From positions 1 through 18,549 of the forward strand of contig JADZBR010000030.1 of the NCBI GenBank assembly GCA_020852035.1: a stretch of DNA of 18,549 nucleotides, given 5' to 3'. The stretch is from Caulobacteraceae bacterium. Its GTDB lineage: Bacteria; Pseudomonadota; Alphaproteobacteria; Caulobacterales; Caulobacteraceae. This document shows positions 1 through 7,636 of the stretch, piece by piece. The notes beneath the pieces were generated by a model. The model did not search any database, was not told the DNA's origin, and saw only the letters and a list, made by a program, of their open reading frames with translations. A program made the position numbers and the translations under genes. Numbering within the stretch: the first letter of the stretch is position 1; the number at the start of each line of letters is the position of its first letter.

Positions 1-2236
1 GGAAGTCGTCGTCACGGCGCAGAAGCGGGCCGAGAACGTCCAGGACGTCCCGATCTCGGTGACGGCCTTCAGCGGCAAAACGCTGGAAGCCGCCGGGGTG
101 CAGGATATCCGCGACCTGCGCCGGATCACGCCGAGCCTCTACCTGGCGACTTCCTCCAACACCAGCAACACGCGCATCATGCTGCGCGGCGTCGGCACCA
201 ACGGCAACACGGCGGTCGAGCCGAGCGTCGCGACCTTCGTGGACGGCGTCTACGTCCCGCGCATCGGCTCCATGCTCGCGGGGCTCAACGACATCGACTC
301 GGTGGAAGTGCTCCGCGGCCCGCAGGGCACCCTGTTCGGACGCAACGCCTCGATGGGCGCGGTGCTGATCCGCACCCGGGCGCCGGGCGGCGTGCTTTCC
401 GGCGAGGCCACCGCGACGATCGGAACCTACGGCGTGCGCCGCGTCACGGCGGCCGGCGACCTGCCGATCACCGATACCCTGAGGACCCGCATCTCGCTGC
501 TGGGCTACGAGGGCGACGGCTTCGGCCGCAACGACCTCACCGGCAAGCGCATGGGCCGCAACGACGGCGTCTCCGCCCGCGTGGCCGTGGAATGGGAGAT
601 CACGCCCAATGTGACCTGGAGCCTGCGGGGCGACTACCAGAACCTCAGCGGCGACGGCTACAACACGATCTCGGTGGTCGCCGACACCGTCACCCCGCAG
701 ACCCTGGCGAACTGGCAGACGAGGCTCGATCCGGACGGCGCGGGCCCGCTGGTCGGGCTGACGCCCTACACGTCCGACACCTATTCGCGAAGGGTGCGCC
801 AATCCACCGAGGGGGACCTCAAGGACTATCAGTCGGGGGTCGCCAGCGACCTGACCTGGGACATGGCGGGCGGATATCAGCTCAAGCTGATCAGCGGCTA
901 TCGAGACTGGAAGAATGTCCAGTACCAGGCCTCCAACGGGAACCTCCCGCTGGAGCTCCAGCGCCGCACCACCTTCGCCGACAGCCAGAACCACTCGCAG
1001 GAACTGCAGCTGCTCTCCCCGGACACGCTGCTCGGCGGACGGTTCAATTTCGTCGCGGGCGCCTTCTACTACGAGGAGGCCTACGACATCGGCCAGAACG
1101 TCGACCTGCCGGTGGAGTTCTGCGAGGTGTTCATCCGCAACACGGGGACGGCGGCGCGGCTCAACCAGTGCCGCAATAACCCCCGCGAGGGGGCGTCCGA
1201 GTACCGGTTCACCCAGGATACGGAGTCCATCGCGGCCTACGCCCAGGGCACGTTCAAGCTGACCGAGCAGTTCAGCGTCACCGGGGGGATCCGCTATTCC
1301 GAGGACAAGAAGAGCGCCCATTTCGAAGCGCTGACGCGCAATCCGGCCGCCGCTCAGGCGACGGAAACGACCGACATGGCGCTCAAGGAGGACAAGATCA
1401 CCTGGCGGGTGAACGGCGCCTACCGGCCGAACGACGACACCATGATCTTCGCCAGCTACTCGACTGGCTTCAAATCGGGCGGCTTCGACTCCGCGCCGGC
1501 GACCGGCTCGCCCTCCAACGCCCTGGGGCGGACCTTCAGGGCGGAGACGGTCGAGAACTGGGAACTGGGGGTGAAGTCGCAGCTCTTCGATCGCCGCGTG
1601 GTGGCCAACGCCACGCTCTTCCGGACCGAGATCGACGACCTGCAGTTCCGCAGCTACGACGGCCTGCAGTTCCGGACCCGCAACAACGGCAAGGCCCGCC
1701 AGCAGGGCGTGGAGATCGAAACGGTGGCCCGGCCGATCCCGCCGCTCACCCTGACGCTCTCGGGGACCTACCTGGACTCCCAGTACCTCGATTTCCGCGG
1801 CGCGCCCGGGCTGCCCGGGCTGGGCGGCGTGCAGGACCTCACCGGCCAGCGGCTGCCGTTCTCGCCGAAATGGCAGGGCGCGGCGTCGGCGCAGTATGTC
1901 GGCGACCTTCCCAACGGGATGTCGTGGCTGGTCCGCGCGGACCTCGGCTTCACCAGCCGCGCCAATCTCGGCACGGCGGGCGACAACAATCCGGACGCCA
2001 CCCAGGGCGGCTACAGCACGCTCGGCGGCCGCATCGCCCTGCGCGGCCCGATGCAGAAGTGGGAACTCGCGCTGAGCGGCCAGAACCTCACCGACAAGGC
2101 GTACTGCACCAACATCTTCAACCAGCCCAGCAACGCCGCCTTCGGTCTGAACAATCCCGTGACCGGCGCGACGGCCTTGCGATGCACGCTTAACGACCCG
2201 CGCCAGGTCGCGATCGAGGCGCGGGCGCGATTCTAG
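1..2236 (+). CDS. TonB-dependent receptor, 5' end cut by window edge
   Basis: Outer-membrane TonB-dependent receptor that would import a scarce substrate using TonB/ExbBD energy. The reading frame is open from base 2 and encodes EVVVTAQKRAENVQDVPIS before the first internal GTG at 59. That stretch is the usual TonB-box and plug entry, so only the signal peptide and a few residues are missing; the internal GTG is not the true start. The visible 744 residues hold a plug domain (VEVLRGPQGTLFGRN, with the GVGTNG loop before it) and a long beta-barrel ending in an aromatic residue (ARARF), as Omp85-inserted barrels do. Two cysteine pairs occur in extracellular-type loops (EFCEVF/NQCRN and YCTN/RCTL). 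The gene precedes lysR and a sulfatase on the same strand, which hints at a sulfated ligand, but the ligand is inference. Family assignment is secure. Confidence 0.95.
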   Translation, partial: EVVVTAQKRAENVQDVPISVTAFSGKTLEAAGVQDIRDLRRITPSLYLATSSNTSNTRIMLRGVGTNGNTAVEPSVATFVDGVYVPRIGSMLAGLNDIDSVEVLRGPQGTLFGRNASMGAVLIRTRAPGGVLSGEATATIGTYGVRRVTAAGDLPITDTLRTRISLLGYEGDGFGRNDLTGKRMGRNDGVSARVAVEWEITPNVTWSLRGDYQNLSGDGYNTISVVADTVTPQTLANWQTRLDPDGAGPLVGLTPYTSDTYSRRVRQSTEGDLKDYQSGVASDLTWDMAGGYQLKLISGYRDWKNVQYQASNGNLPLELQRRTTFADSQNHSQELQLLSPDTLLGGRFNFVAGAFYYEEAYDIGQNVDLPVEFCEVFIRNTGTAARLNQCRNNPREGASEYRFTQDTESIAAYAQGTFKLTEQFSVTGGIRYSEDKKSAHFEALTRNPAAAQATETTDMALKEDKITWRVNGAYRPNDDTMIFASYSTGFKSGGFDSAPATGSPSNALGRTFRAETVENWELGVKSQLFDRRVVANATLFRTEIDDLQFRSYDGLQFRTRNNGKARQQGVEIETVARPIPPLTLTLSGTYLDSQYLDFRGAPGLPGLGGVQDLTGQRLPFSPKWQGAASAQYVGDLPNGMSWLVRADLGFTSRANLGTAGDNNPDATQGGYSTLGGRIALRGPMQKWELALSGQNLTDKAYCTNIFNQPSNAAFGLNNPVTGATALRCTLNDPRQVAIEARARF

Positions 2237-2289
2237 TCTCCCGCGACGCATGGCCGGGCGACCCATCCGCCCGCGGTGCGTCGGCGCGA

Positions 2290-2318
2290 GCGGACGGCTT
2301 CGCCAAGAGGCCGTCCGC
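2290..2318 (+). terminator. Stem-loop after the first TonB receptor gene
   Basis: A perfect 9-bp inverted repeat (GCGGACGGC at 2290-2298, GCCGTCCGC at 2310-2318) with an 11-nt loop lies 54 bp after the receptor stop codon. There is no T-tract, so it is not a textbook intrinsic terminator. It may protect the transcript 3' end or act with Rho. Confidence 0.5.
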
Positions 2319-2324
2319 CATGCC

Positions 2325-2337
2325 TTCAGGACCTGAA
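2325..2337 (+). promoter_or_regulatory. Candidate LysR-type operator (T-N11-A dyad)
   Basis: TTCAGGACCTGAA is a perfect dyad with a one-base centre. It has the T-N11-A spacing that LysR-family regulators recognise, and it lies 75 bp upstream of the preferred lysR start at 2412. LysR regulators commonly bind just upstream of their own gene. Binding by this regulator is inferred, not shown. Confidence 0.4.
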
Positions 2338-2342
2338 AGGGG

Positions 2343-2372
2343 CGACCCTTGAGCCAGTCGGATAGAGGGTCG
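2343..2372 (+). promoter_or_regulatory. Inverted repeat in the lysR leader
   Basis: CGACCCT (2343-2349) and AGGGTCG (2366-2372) form a 7-bp inverted repeat with a 16-nt spacer. It covers the upstream in-frame TTG at 2349. It could be a second regulator half-site pair or a leader hairpin, and it argues that this stretch is untranslated leader rather than coding. Confidence 0.3.
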
Positions 2373-2411
2373 AGCCTTGTGGCCCGCCATTGCAACGCTT
2401 ACCCAAACCGT

Positions 2412-3344
2412 ATGGATGTCCGGCATGCGCGGCAGATACTTGAAATCTGGAGACGCAAGAGCCTCGGCGCCGCCGCGCGCGCCCTGAAGATCTCCCAGCC
2501 CACGCTCAGCCGGAGTCTCGCCCGGGTCGAGGATCAGCTTGGGATCACCCTTTTCGAGCGCGGCCCCAATGGCGCGACGCCGACCACCTACGCCGAGTAC
2601 ATCGTCTCGCGCGTCGCTCCCGCGCTCGAACGCATGGACGCCGTCGCGATGGAGGTCCTGCAGATGGCGCGGGGCGAAGCCGGGCGCCTGCGTATCGGGG
2701 CCGCGCCCCTCGCCCGCGCCACGATCCTGGACGACGTCTATCTCGAGGTGTCCCGGCGCTTTCCGAACCTGCGCGTGCAGGTCTCGCTCGATCCGGCCGA
2801 GGCGCTCGCGCAGAAGCTGGTGGCGCGCCAGCTCGACATCGCCTTCGCGTCTTCGGACATCCTGACCTCCGAGACCCTCCGCCACGATCACGAGGCCAGG
2901 GCCTTTTCGCTGTTCGCCTACGAGACGCGCTTTCACGCCCACCCTGATCACCCGATCGTGGCGCTGGGGCGCGACCTGACGGCCGAGGACGTGCTCGCCT
3001 ATCCGATCGCGTCGCTGTCCATCTCGCGCACGTTGCGGGAGTCGTTCCCGGTCTCCTTGACCGAAACCCAGAATGGGCATCTGCGGGCGTTGCAGACCGG
3101 CGACTACGGCCTTTTGCGCCGGGTGGTCGCGGACGGGCGGGCGATCGGCTTCGGCCCGGCGCCGTTGTTCGAGCGCGACGTTCGGGAGGAACGCATCGTC
3201 TCGCTTCGGTATGGCGCGGTGCGCGAGCGCCGCGGCATTGCGCTCGTCATGCCCGAATACCTGCAGTCGCCGCTCGCGCGGCAGATCATCGACATCGCCG
3301 TCCAGGCCGCGCGCCACATGGAAGGCGCGCGCGACCCCGGCTGA
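2412..3344 (+). CDS. LysR-family transcriptional regulator
   Basis: DNA-binding regulator of 310 residues, a normal LysR length. The winged helix-turn-helix occupies about residues 3-60 (AARALKISQPTLSRSLARVE, then LGITLFERGP). A periplasmic-binding-protein-like effector domain follows from about residue 90 (GRLRIGAAPLARATILDD onward). ATG at 2412 is preferred because it puts the first helix two to three residues from the N-terminus, as usual for the family. An in-frame TTG at 2349 has an AGGGG ahead of it but would add 21 atypical residues and lies inside an inverted repeat. The gene sits between the TonB receptor and the sulfatase on the same strand, 81 bp before the latter, so it probably controls one or both. 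The effector is unknown. Confidence 0.92.
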   Translation: MDVRHARQILEIWRRKSLGAAARALKISQPTLSRSLARVEDQLGITLFERGPNGATPTTYAEYIVSRVAPALERMDAVAMEVLQMARGEAGRLRIGAAPLARATILDDVYLEVSRRFPNLRVQVSLDPAEALAQKLVARQLDIAFASSDILTSETLRHDHEARAFSLFAYETRFHAHPDHPIVALGRDLTAEDVLAYPIASLSISRTLRESFPVSLTETQNGHLRALQTGDYGLLRRVVADGRAIGFGPAPLFERDVREERIVSLRYGAVRERRGIALVMPEYLQSPLARQIIDIAVQAARHMEGARDPG

Positions 3345-3425
3345 TCGCGCCATGCCTCAGGACCACGATCTGCGGCGAGTCTCCGCACCGGCGCGCATTC
3401 GAAGCTTTTCCCAAGGAGCACGACC

Positions 3426-4871
3426 ATGTCCCTGAAGCGCCCGCACGGCCGCCTTGCCCGACTGGCCGCCGCCTGCGGGCTGGCCATGACGCTCGCGGCG
3501 GGCGCCGGCCCCGCCGCCGCGAAGCCGGCCAAGCGGCCCAACATCATCGTCATCGTGGCGGACGATCTGGGCTATGGCGACCTGTCGAGCTACGGGTCTC
3601 CCTACAGGACGCCGAACATCGACCGCCTTGCACGCGACGGCGTGCGCTTCACCCAGGGCTATGCGACGGCGGCGCTGTGCAGCCCATCGCGCGCGGGATT
3701 GCTGACCGGGCGCTACCAGCAGCGCTTCGGCCACGAATACCAGCTCTATGACAATGTGCGCGACGGAATCGACGCCGCCCAGCCGACCCTGGCGCGCGCG
3801 TTGCGCGCGGCGGGCTACCGGACGGCGCTCTTCGGGAAATGGCATCTGGGAATGGCGCCCGAGAGGCAGCCGCAGCAAATGGGCTTCGACGAGTTCTTCG
3901 GAATCCTGGGCGGGCAGGCGCCCTACGCCGCCGGGACACGGGCCGATATCGTGTCCAGTCCCCCGCCGGCGCTGCAACCCCGGTTCTACGCCACGACGCC
4001 CGCCAACCAGTACCAGGAGAACGGCCGGCCCGTGGACATGCCGGACTATTCCACGACCGCCTTCACCGACCACGCGCTGCGCTTCATCGACCGGAACAAG
4101 GACCGGCCCTTCTTCCTGATGATGACCTACACCGCGCCGCACGTGCCGTTGCAGGCGACGCAGGCGCAGCTGGCGAAGGTGGCCGAGGTGCAGGATCCGG
4201 ACGTGCGGCTCTACCGCGCCGTGATCAACGAGCTCGACCTCGGGGTCGGACGGATTCGCGCGCAACTCGCCAGGCGCGGCCTGACCAAGGACACGCTGAT
4301 CGTCTTCGTCAGCGACAACGGCTGCCCCGACTATATCCGGGAGGTCTGCTCGAACGATCCGCTCAACGCCTGGAAGCGCTACCTCACCGAAGGGGGCGTT
4401 CGCGTGCCTTACATGATGGCCTGGCCGGGCAGAATCCGCGACGGCCAGACCTACCGGAACGCGGTCAGCACCCTGGACATTTTCCCGACGGCCGTGGCGG
4501 CGGCGGGCGGAGCGGGCGATCCCGATCGGCCTGCGGACGGGCGCAACCTGCTGCCCTACATCCAGGGCGTCGACAAAGGTCCCCCGCACGAGCGGCTCTA
4601 CTGGCGGTCGCTTCCGTCCTACGCGATCCGGGACGGCGACTGGAAGCTGCTGGTCAACGCCAACCCGAAGGGCGAGACGGTGACCATGCTGTTCAACCTC
4701 GCGAGCGACGAGCCCGAGAAGAAGGACGTCTCAGCCCAGTATCCCGAGGTCGTCGCGCGGCTGAACCGGGAATGGAAGACCTGGAGCGACGGGCTCGGCG
4801 CGCCGCGTTGGCCCACAGCCAAGGAGTTCGACGTCGAAATCAACGGCGTGCCCGTGCGGACCACCAATTGA
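3426..4871 (+). CDS. Exported formylglycine-dependent sulfatase (family S1)
   Basis: Hydrolyses a sulfate ester, probably in the periplasm. The 481 residues begin with a Sec-type signal peptide (basic start, hydrophobic residues 11-30, cleavage near AAAKPAK). The S1 sulfatase signature CSPSR lies at residues 85-89; Cys85 would be converted to formylglycine by a formylglycine-generating enzyme, which is not encoded here. Other active-site elements are metal ligands in VADDLGYGD (Asp46, Asp47), GKWHLG (Lys138, His140), APH (His239), SDNG (Asp297, Asn298) and a lysine in AWKRYLTEGGVRVP (Lys317). AAGGAG lies at 3413-3418, 7 bp before the ATG. Length and motifs resemble the N-acetylgalactosamine-6-sulfatase/arylsulfatase A type, but the substrate (carbohydrate, steroid or aryl sulfate) cannot be told. 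It lacks the long C-terminal extension seen in the remnant at 8604-8916, so the two are different subfamilies. Confidence 0.93.
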   Translation: MSLKRPHGRLARLAAACGLAMTLAAGAGPAAAKPAKRPNIIVIVADDLGYGDLSSYGSPYRTPNIDRLARDGVRFTQGYATAALCSPSRAGLLTGRYQQRFGHEYQLYDNVRDGIDAAQPTLARALRAAGYRTALFGKWHLGMAPERQPQQMGFDEFFGILGGQAPYAAGTRADIVSSPPPALQPRFYATTPANQYQENGRPVDMPDYSTTAFTDHALRFIDRNKDRPFFLMMTYTAPHVPLQATQAQLAKVAEVQDPDVRLYRAVINELDLGVGRIRAQLARRGLTKDTLIVFVSDNGCPDYIREVCSNDPLNAWKRYLTEGGVRVPYMMAWPGRIRDGQTYRNAVSTLDIFPTAVAAAGGAGDPDRPADGRNLLPYIQGVDKGPPHERLYWRSLPSYAIRDGDWKLLVNANPKGETVTMLFNLASDEPEKKDVSAQYPEVVARLNREWKTWSDGLGAPRWPTAKEFDVEINGVPVRTTN

Positions 4872-4893
4872 GAGCGCCTCGAACCTGGCCTTT

Positions 4894-4936
4894 TCCGGTT
4901 CAGGCGGACTCGCCTGAGTCGGACCAAAAAGGGTCC
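4894..4936. terminator. Tandem hairpins between convergent genes
   Basis: A 13-bp stem (4894-4906 with 4911-4923, two G-U pairs, 4-nt loop GACT) starts 22 bp after the sulfatase stop codon. It is followed by a second hairpin sharing its last bases: GGACC at 4921-4925 and GGTCC at 4932-4936 around an A-rich loop. The two can form alternatively. The position between convergent genes suggests a bidirectional transcription end, though no clear T-tract follows. Confidence 0.5.
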
Positions 4937-4951
4937 ATCTTCAGGAGCTTA

Positions 4952-4999
4952 GAGCGTGACCGCCGCCGCGACCCGCATCCATTTGCGGCTGTCACGCTC
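4952..4999. repeat. Intergenic palindromic repeat (GAGCGTGAC type)
   Basis: GAGCGTGAC at 4952-4960 pairs with GTCACGCTC at 4991-4999. After one mismatch GCCGC (4962-4966) pairs with GCGGC (4985-4989), leaving an 18-nt loop. It resembles the REP-like palindromes common between genes in alphaproteobacteria, but no second copy was noticed in this window, so its repeat status is inference. It may also serve as the terminator for the amine oxidase gene on the other strand. Confidence 0.45.
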
Positions 5000-5037
5000 C
5001 GGGCGGTCGCCGCCCGAAGGGCCTGGCGGGAAAGCTG

Positions 5038-6492
5038 TCAGAGGCGCTTTGCGATCTCTTCGGCGACGCGCTCTCCGGAGCGGACGGCCCCGTCGATGTA
5101 ACCGACCCAGACGTCGGCGGTCTCGGTCCCGGCCCAGTGGATGCGGCCGACGGGTTCGTAGAGCGCGGCTCCGAAGGCGGTGATGACGCCGGGACCGGGC
5201 GCGGAGACGTAGCCGCCGCGATGCGTGGCCGCGCGGGTCCAGACCTCTTCGATGTAGTCGACCGGCTTCAGCGCCTCGTCGCCGAAGTAGAGTGCGATGT
5301 CGCTCAGCACCTGGGCGCGGCGATCGGCCGGCGAACGATCCGCCCACCGCTGGGCCGGCCCGCCGTCGAAGAACCCGACAAGGCCGCCGCCGGGACCCTG
5401 GCGCGGCGAATGGTCGAACCAGGGGCCGAACTCGGTGCGGTCGGAGAGCACCAGACCGGTCAGGCCGCGGTCGCGCCAGAAGGGCTTGTCGTAGGCGACA
5501 TGCACCTTGATGACGCAGCCCATCGGCATTCGCTGGGTCAGGCCATCCCGGGCGGCGGGCATCGGCGGATCGTACTGGATACGGCCGGCGAGCGTCGGCG
5601 GCGCGGTGACGACGACGTAGCGGGCGCGCCACTCGCCGGCCGGCGTCGCGACCGTCACGCCGGCGTCGTCCTGGCGGATCGATTGCACCGGGGCGTTCAG
5701 GACCACGGCAGGCCCGAGGTCGGCCGCCATCCTGGCCGCCAGACTCCAGGCGCCGCCCTCGAACATGGAGTCCTGTGCGCCGCCCCGCGTCGAGATCAGA
5801 GGGCCGAAGCCGCCCGCCGTCGCCGCATAGGTGGCGAGGGCCAGCATCGACACCTGGCTGGGCTCGGCGGAGAGCAGCGCCCGGGTCAGGACGCGCATCG
5901 CCGAGCGCACGGCCGGCGTCTTCGCGTTCGCGACGATCCAGGTCTCGATGGTCTGGGAGTCAAGCTCCCCGGCCGCCTCGAAGGTCCACGGTCGCGTGCC
6001 CGGGATCTTCGCCGCCAGCGCCTCGATCTGGCCCATCACCTCGGCGAACTCGGTCATGGCGGCGGGTTCGAGGGCCGGAACCTCGCCTTCGAAGTCGGCC
6101 CGTCGTCCGGCGAGGTCGGCGATGCTCACGCCTGTGGCGAACTGCGGATAGGTGGCGACCCCATAGGCGCCGGCCAGGGCGAGCAGTCGCGTCTGGGAGG
6201 GCCCGACCCATTGCCCGCCCAGATCGACCACCTCGCCGGAGATCCGGCCTGGCTTGGTTCGCCCGCCGACCCGGTCGTCGGCTTCCAGGACGACGACGCT
6301 GTGGCCGGCCCCGCGCAGGTCGCGGGCCGCGGTGAGCCCGGCGAAGCCCGCGCCGACGACGATGACATCCGCCCCGCCGTTCGCGGCGGCGGCTTTCGGA
6401 GGCGCCGCGGCGAGGCTCGCCAGCCCGGCGCCCAGGCCCAGGGCCGCGCGCCGCGACGGATGCGCGCCCCGGATTTCCTCGTGATCGGTCAT
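5038..6492 (-). CDS. Flavin monoamine oxidase family protein with Tat-type signal
   Basis: FAD-dependent amine oxidase that would oxidise an amine to an imine, giving aldehyde, ammonia and hydrogen peroxide. Of 484 residues, the N-terminus carries a twin-arginine stretch (SRRAALG, residues 13-19) and an Ala-rich hydrophobic segment, suggesting folded export to the periplasm. The Rossmann motif VVGAGFAGL follows at 45-53, the ribose-binding Glu at 70, RVGGRT at 74-79 and GGQWVG at 92-97. The C-terminal FAD motif IHWAGTETADVWVGYIDGA is intact. The start at 6492 is chosen because GGAGGAAG lies just upstream and the Tat motif then sits at the N-terminus; an earlier in-frame ATG at 6561 has no support and would overlap the AT-rich operator-like site. 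It is transcribed divergently from tetR, its likely regulator. No covalent-FAD cysteine is evident. The substrate amine is unknown. Confidence 0.92.
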   Translation of the reverse strand: MTDHEEIRGAHPSRRAALGLGAGLASLAAAPPKAAAANGGADVIVVGAGFAGLTAARDLRGAGHSVVVLEADDRVGGRTKPGRISGEVVDLGGQWVGPSQTRLLALAGAYGVATYPQFATGVSIADLAGRRADFEGEVPALEPAAMTEFAEVMGQIEALAAKIPGTRPWTFEAAGELDSQTIETWIVANAKTPAVRSAMRVLTRALLSAEPSQVSMLALATYAATAGGFGPLISTRGGAQDSMFEGGAWSLAARMAADLGPAVVLNAPVQSIRQDDAGVTVATPAGEWRARYVVVTAPPTLAGRIQYDPPMPAARDGLTQRMPMGCVIKVHVAYDKPFWRDRGLTGLVLSDRTEFGPWFDHSPRQGPGGGLVGFFDGGPAQRWADRSPADRRAQVLSDIALYFGDEALKPVDYIEEVWTRAATHRGGYVSAPGPGVITAFGAALYEPVGRIHWAGTETADVWVGYIDGAVRSGERVAEEIAKRL

Positions 6493-6546
6493 GGCTTCCT
6501 CCCTCGGGCGCGCGGCCTTGCTCCACGCGCCCAGAGGATCAGATAT

Positions 6547-6571
6547 TTTGACAGATGACAAACTTTGTTTG
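6547..6571. promoter_or_regulatory. Candidate operator in the amine oxidase/tetR divergent region
   Basis: An AT-rich patch in otherwise GC-rich DNA holds two overlapping dyads: TTTGACAGATGACAAA (6547-6562, 7-bp arms with one mismatch) and CAAACTTTGTTTG (6559-6571, perfect 5-bp arms). It lies 55 bp upstream of the amine oxidase ATG and about 190 bp upstream of the tetR start, a typical place for a TetR operator. A TTGACA hexamer is embedded but no convincing -10 follows. Operator function is inferred. Confidence 0.45.
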
Positions 6572-6757
6572 GTCCGCCTGGGTATCGCCCTGACGATTCC
6601 GGTTCGCGGCGCATCCAGGATTTGCAGCGCCGCGTCCGCGGGTCACCGAGCCGTTGGATCCCCTGCGATGCCGTGATGTCGGGTGACGGCCTCGGCTGTT
6701 CCGGTTGCGGCGCTGGACTGGCATTCTTTCCGCCGCATCAGTCACGAAAGGCCAAGA

Positions 6758-7456
6758 GTGCCCGAAGCCCATTATCCGAACCTCAAGTTCGTTCCCCGCG
6801 AGGGCGGCTATGCGCGCGGACAGGAGGGGTTCGAACTCATCCTCAAGGCCGCTCTGTCGGTGCTGGTCGACCAGGGATACAGGGCTCTGACCCTGCGCGG
6901 CATCGCCAAGGACTGCGGGCTCAAGGCCGGCAACATCAGCTACTACTTCAAGTCGAAGGACGACCTCGTCAGGGCGCTGCTGGAAGCGGTGGCCGGCAGC
7001 TACGAAGCCTCGATCGAAGAGGCCGTCAAGCGAGGCGGCGACGATCCCGAGCGCAAGCTCACCAACCTGATCGCCTTCATTCTGGATGACATCACGACCA
7101 GGCAGACGACCCATATCTTTCCTGAACTGTGGGCGCTCTCGAACCACGATCCGATCGTGAAGGAACGCCTCGAGGAGTTGTATGGCCGCGAGCATGTCCA
7201 CTTCGACAGGCTGGTGCGGGACGTGAACCCCGATCTGCCCGCGGACGAGCGAGGCGTGGTCACCGCGTTCATCATCGCCGCGCTGGAAGGCACGACCGTG
7301 TTCGCCGGCTATGGGAAATCCTGGCGCGCATCGATGCCGCAGATGCAGACGATCGCCGCGCAGTGCTTCGTCGCCTACGTCAAGGCGATGAAGCCAGGCG
7401 ACAGCAAGGCGCTGGCGACCGGGGCCGTTGCAGCCCAGGCTCCCTCGCCGGGGTGA
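6758..7456 (+). CDS. TetR-family transcriptional regulator
   Basis: One-component repressor of about 232 residues. The N-terminal helix-turn-helix is clear: a first helix around residues 23-40 (FELILKAALSVLVDQGYRAL), then TLRGIAKDCGLKAGNISYYF at 45-64 and KSKDDLVRALLEAV. The C-terminal two-thirds is an all-helical ligand and dimer domain typical of the family. The GTG at 6758 is preferred because GAAAGG precedes it at suitable spacing; an upstream GTG at 6683 would add 25 residues without family resemblance. The gene is divergent from the amine oxidase and followed, after a 180-bp gap, by the 2-oxoglutarate oxygenase. It probably represses these neighbours until a substrate-derived ligand binds. 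The ligand is unknown. Confidence 0.9.
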   Translation: MPEAHYPNLKFVPREGGYARGQEGFELILKAALSVLVDQGYRALTLRGIAKDCGLKAGNISYYFKSKDDLVRALLEAVAGSYEASIEEAVKRGGDDPERKLTNLIAFILDDITTRQTTHIFPELWALSNHDPIVKERLEELYGREHVHFDRLVRDVNPDLPADERGVVTAFIIAALEGTTVFAGYGKSWRASMPQMQTIAAQCFVAYVKAMKPGDSKALATGAVAAQAPSPG

Positions 7457-7462
7457 TTGTCG

Positions 7463-7579
7463 CCCGACGCCGACGGCCGGGCCGTCGATGGCGACGATCG
7501 CGGGCTCGATGCGTCCCTGCGTCGTCAGTCTCGCCAGGCCGTGAAGGGGAGCAGGCGGCGTCAACTCTTGTCGGTTGAC
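7463..7579 (-). pseudogene. Short crotonase (enoyl-CoA hydratase/isomerase) remnant
   Basis: The minus strand of the tetR-oxygenase gap reads 39 codons in one frame. They include ELTPPAPLHGLARLT and then EPAIVAIDGPAVGVG. The second string matches the crotonase core just before and into the second oxyanion-hole loop (family pattern KPVIAAINGPAVGVG). Neither the first oxyanion loop nor the rest of the domain is present, and the frame runs into tetR, so this is at most a small internal fragment of a lost gene. It is not a copy of the intact crotonase at 13458-14249, which has a different sequence here. Chance resemblance cannot be excluded. Confidence 0.4.
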
Positions 7580-7581
7580 AT
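7560..7581 (+). promoter_or_regulatory. Dyad and possible operator upstream of the oxygenase gene
   Basis: GTCAAC (7560-7565) and GTTGAC (7574-7579) form a perfect 6-bp dyad with an 8-nt spacer, and a TTGACA -35-like hexamer overlaps its right arm (7575-7580). The 14-mer TTGTCGGTTGACAT at 7568-7581 also fits the pattern TTGTCRNNTGWCAW, which the minus strand of 6548-6561 shares. It may therefore be a second TetR site. No good -10 is visible. The site falls within the crotonase-like remnant, which weakens the regulatory reading. Confidence 0.3.
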
Positions 7582-7636
7582 AAATTGAGCGAGCGCCGAA
7601 CATCGGCGGCGGACGGCTTGTCGACGGAGATGCCCT

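Noticed and set aside
3357..4589. Long minus-strand open frame opposite the sulfatase
   Set aside because: The plus strand has all sulfatase motifs; the antisense translation is low-complexity and has no recognisable fold.
5137..6558. Long plus-strand open frame opposite the amine oxidase
   Set aside because: The minus strand has intact FAD motifs and a good ribosome-binding site; the plus-strand product is a compositional shadow.
6548..6576. Consensus -35 TTGACA as a tetR promoter
   Set aside because: At 16-18 bp spacing the sequence is GC-rich with no -10-like hexamer, so only an operator is proposed.
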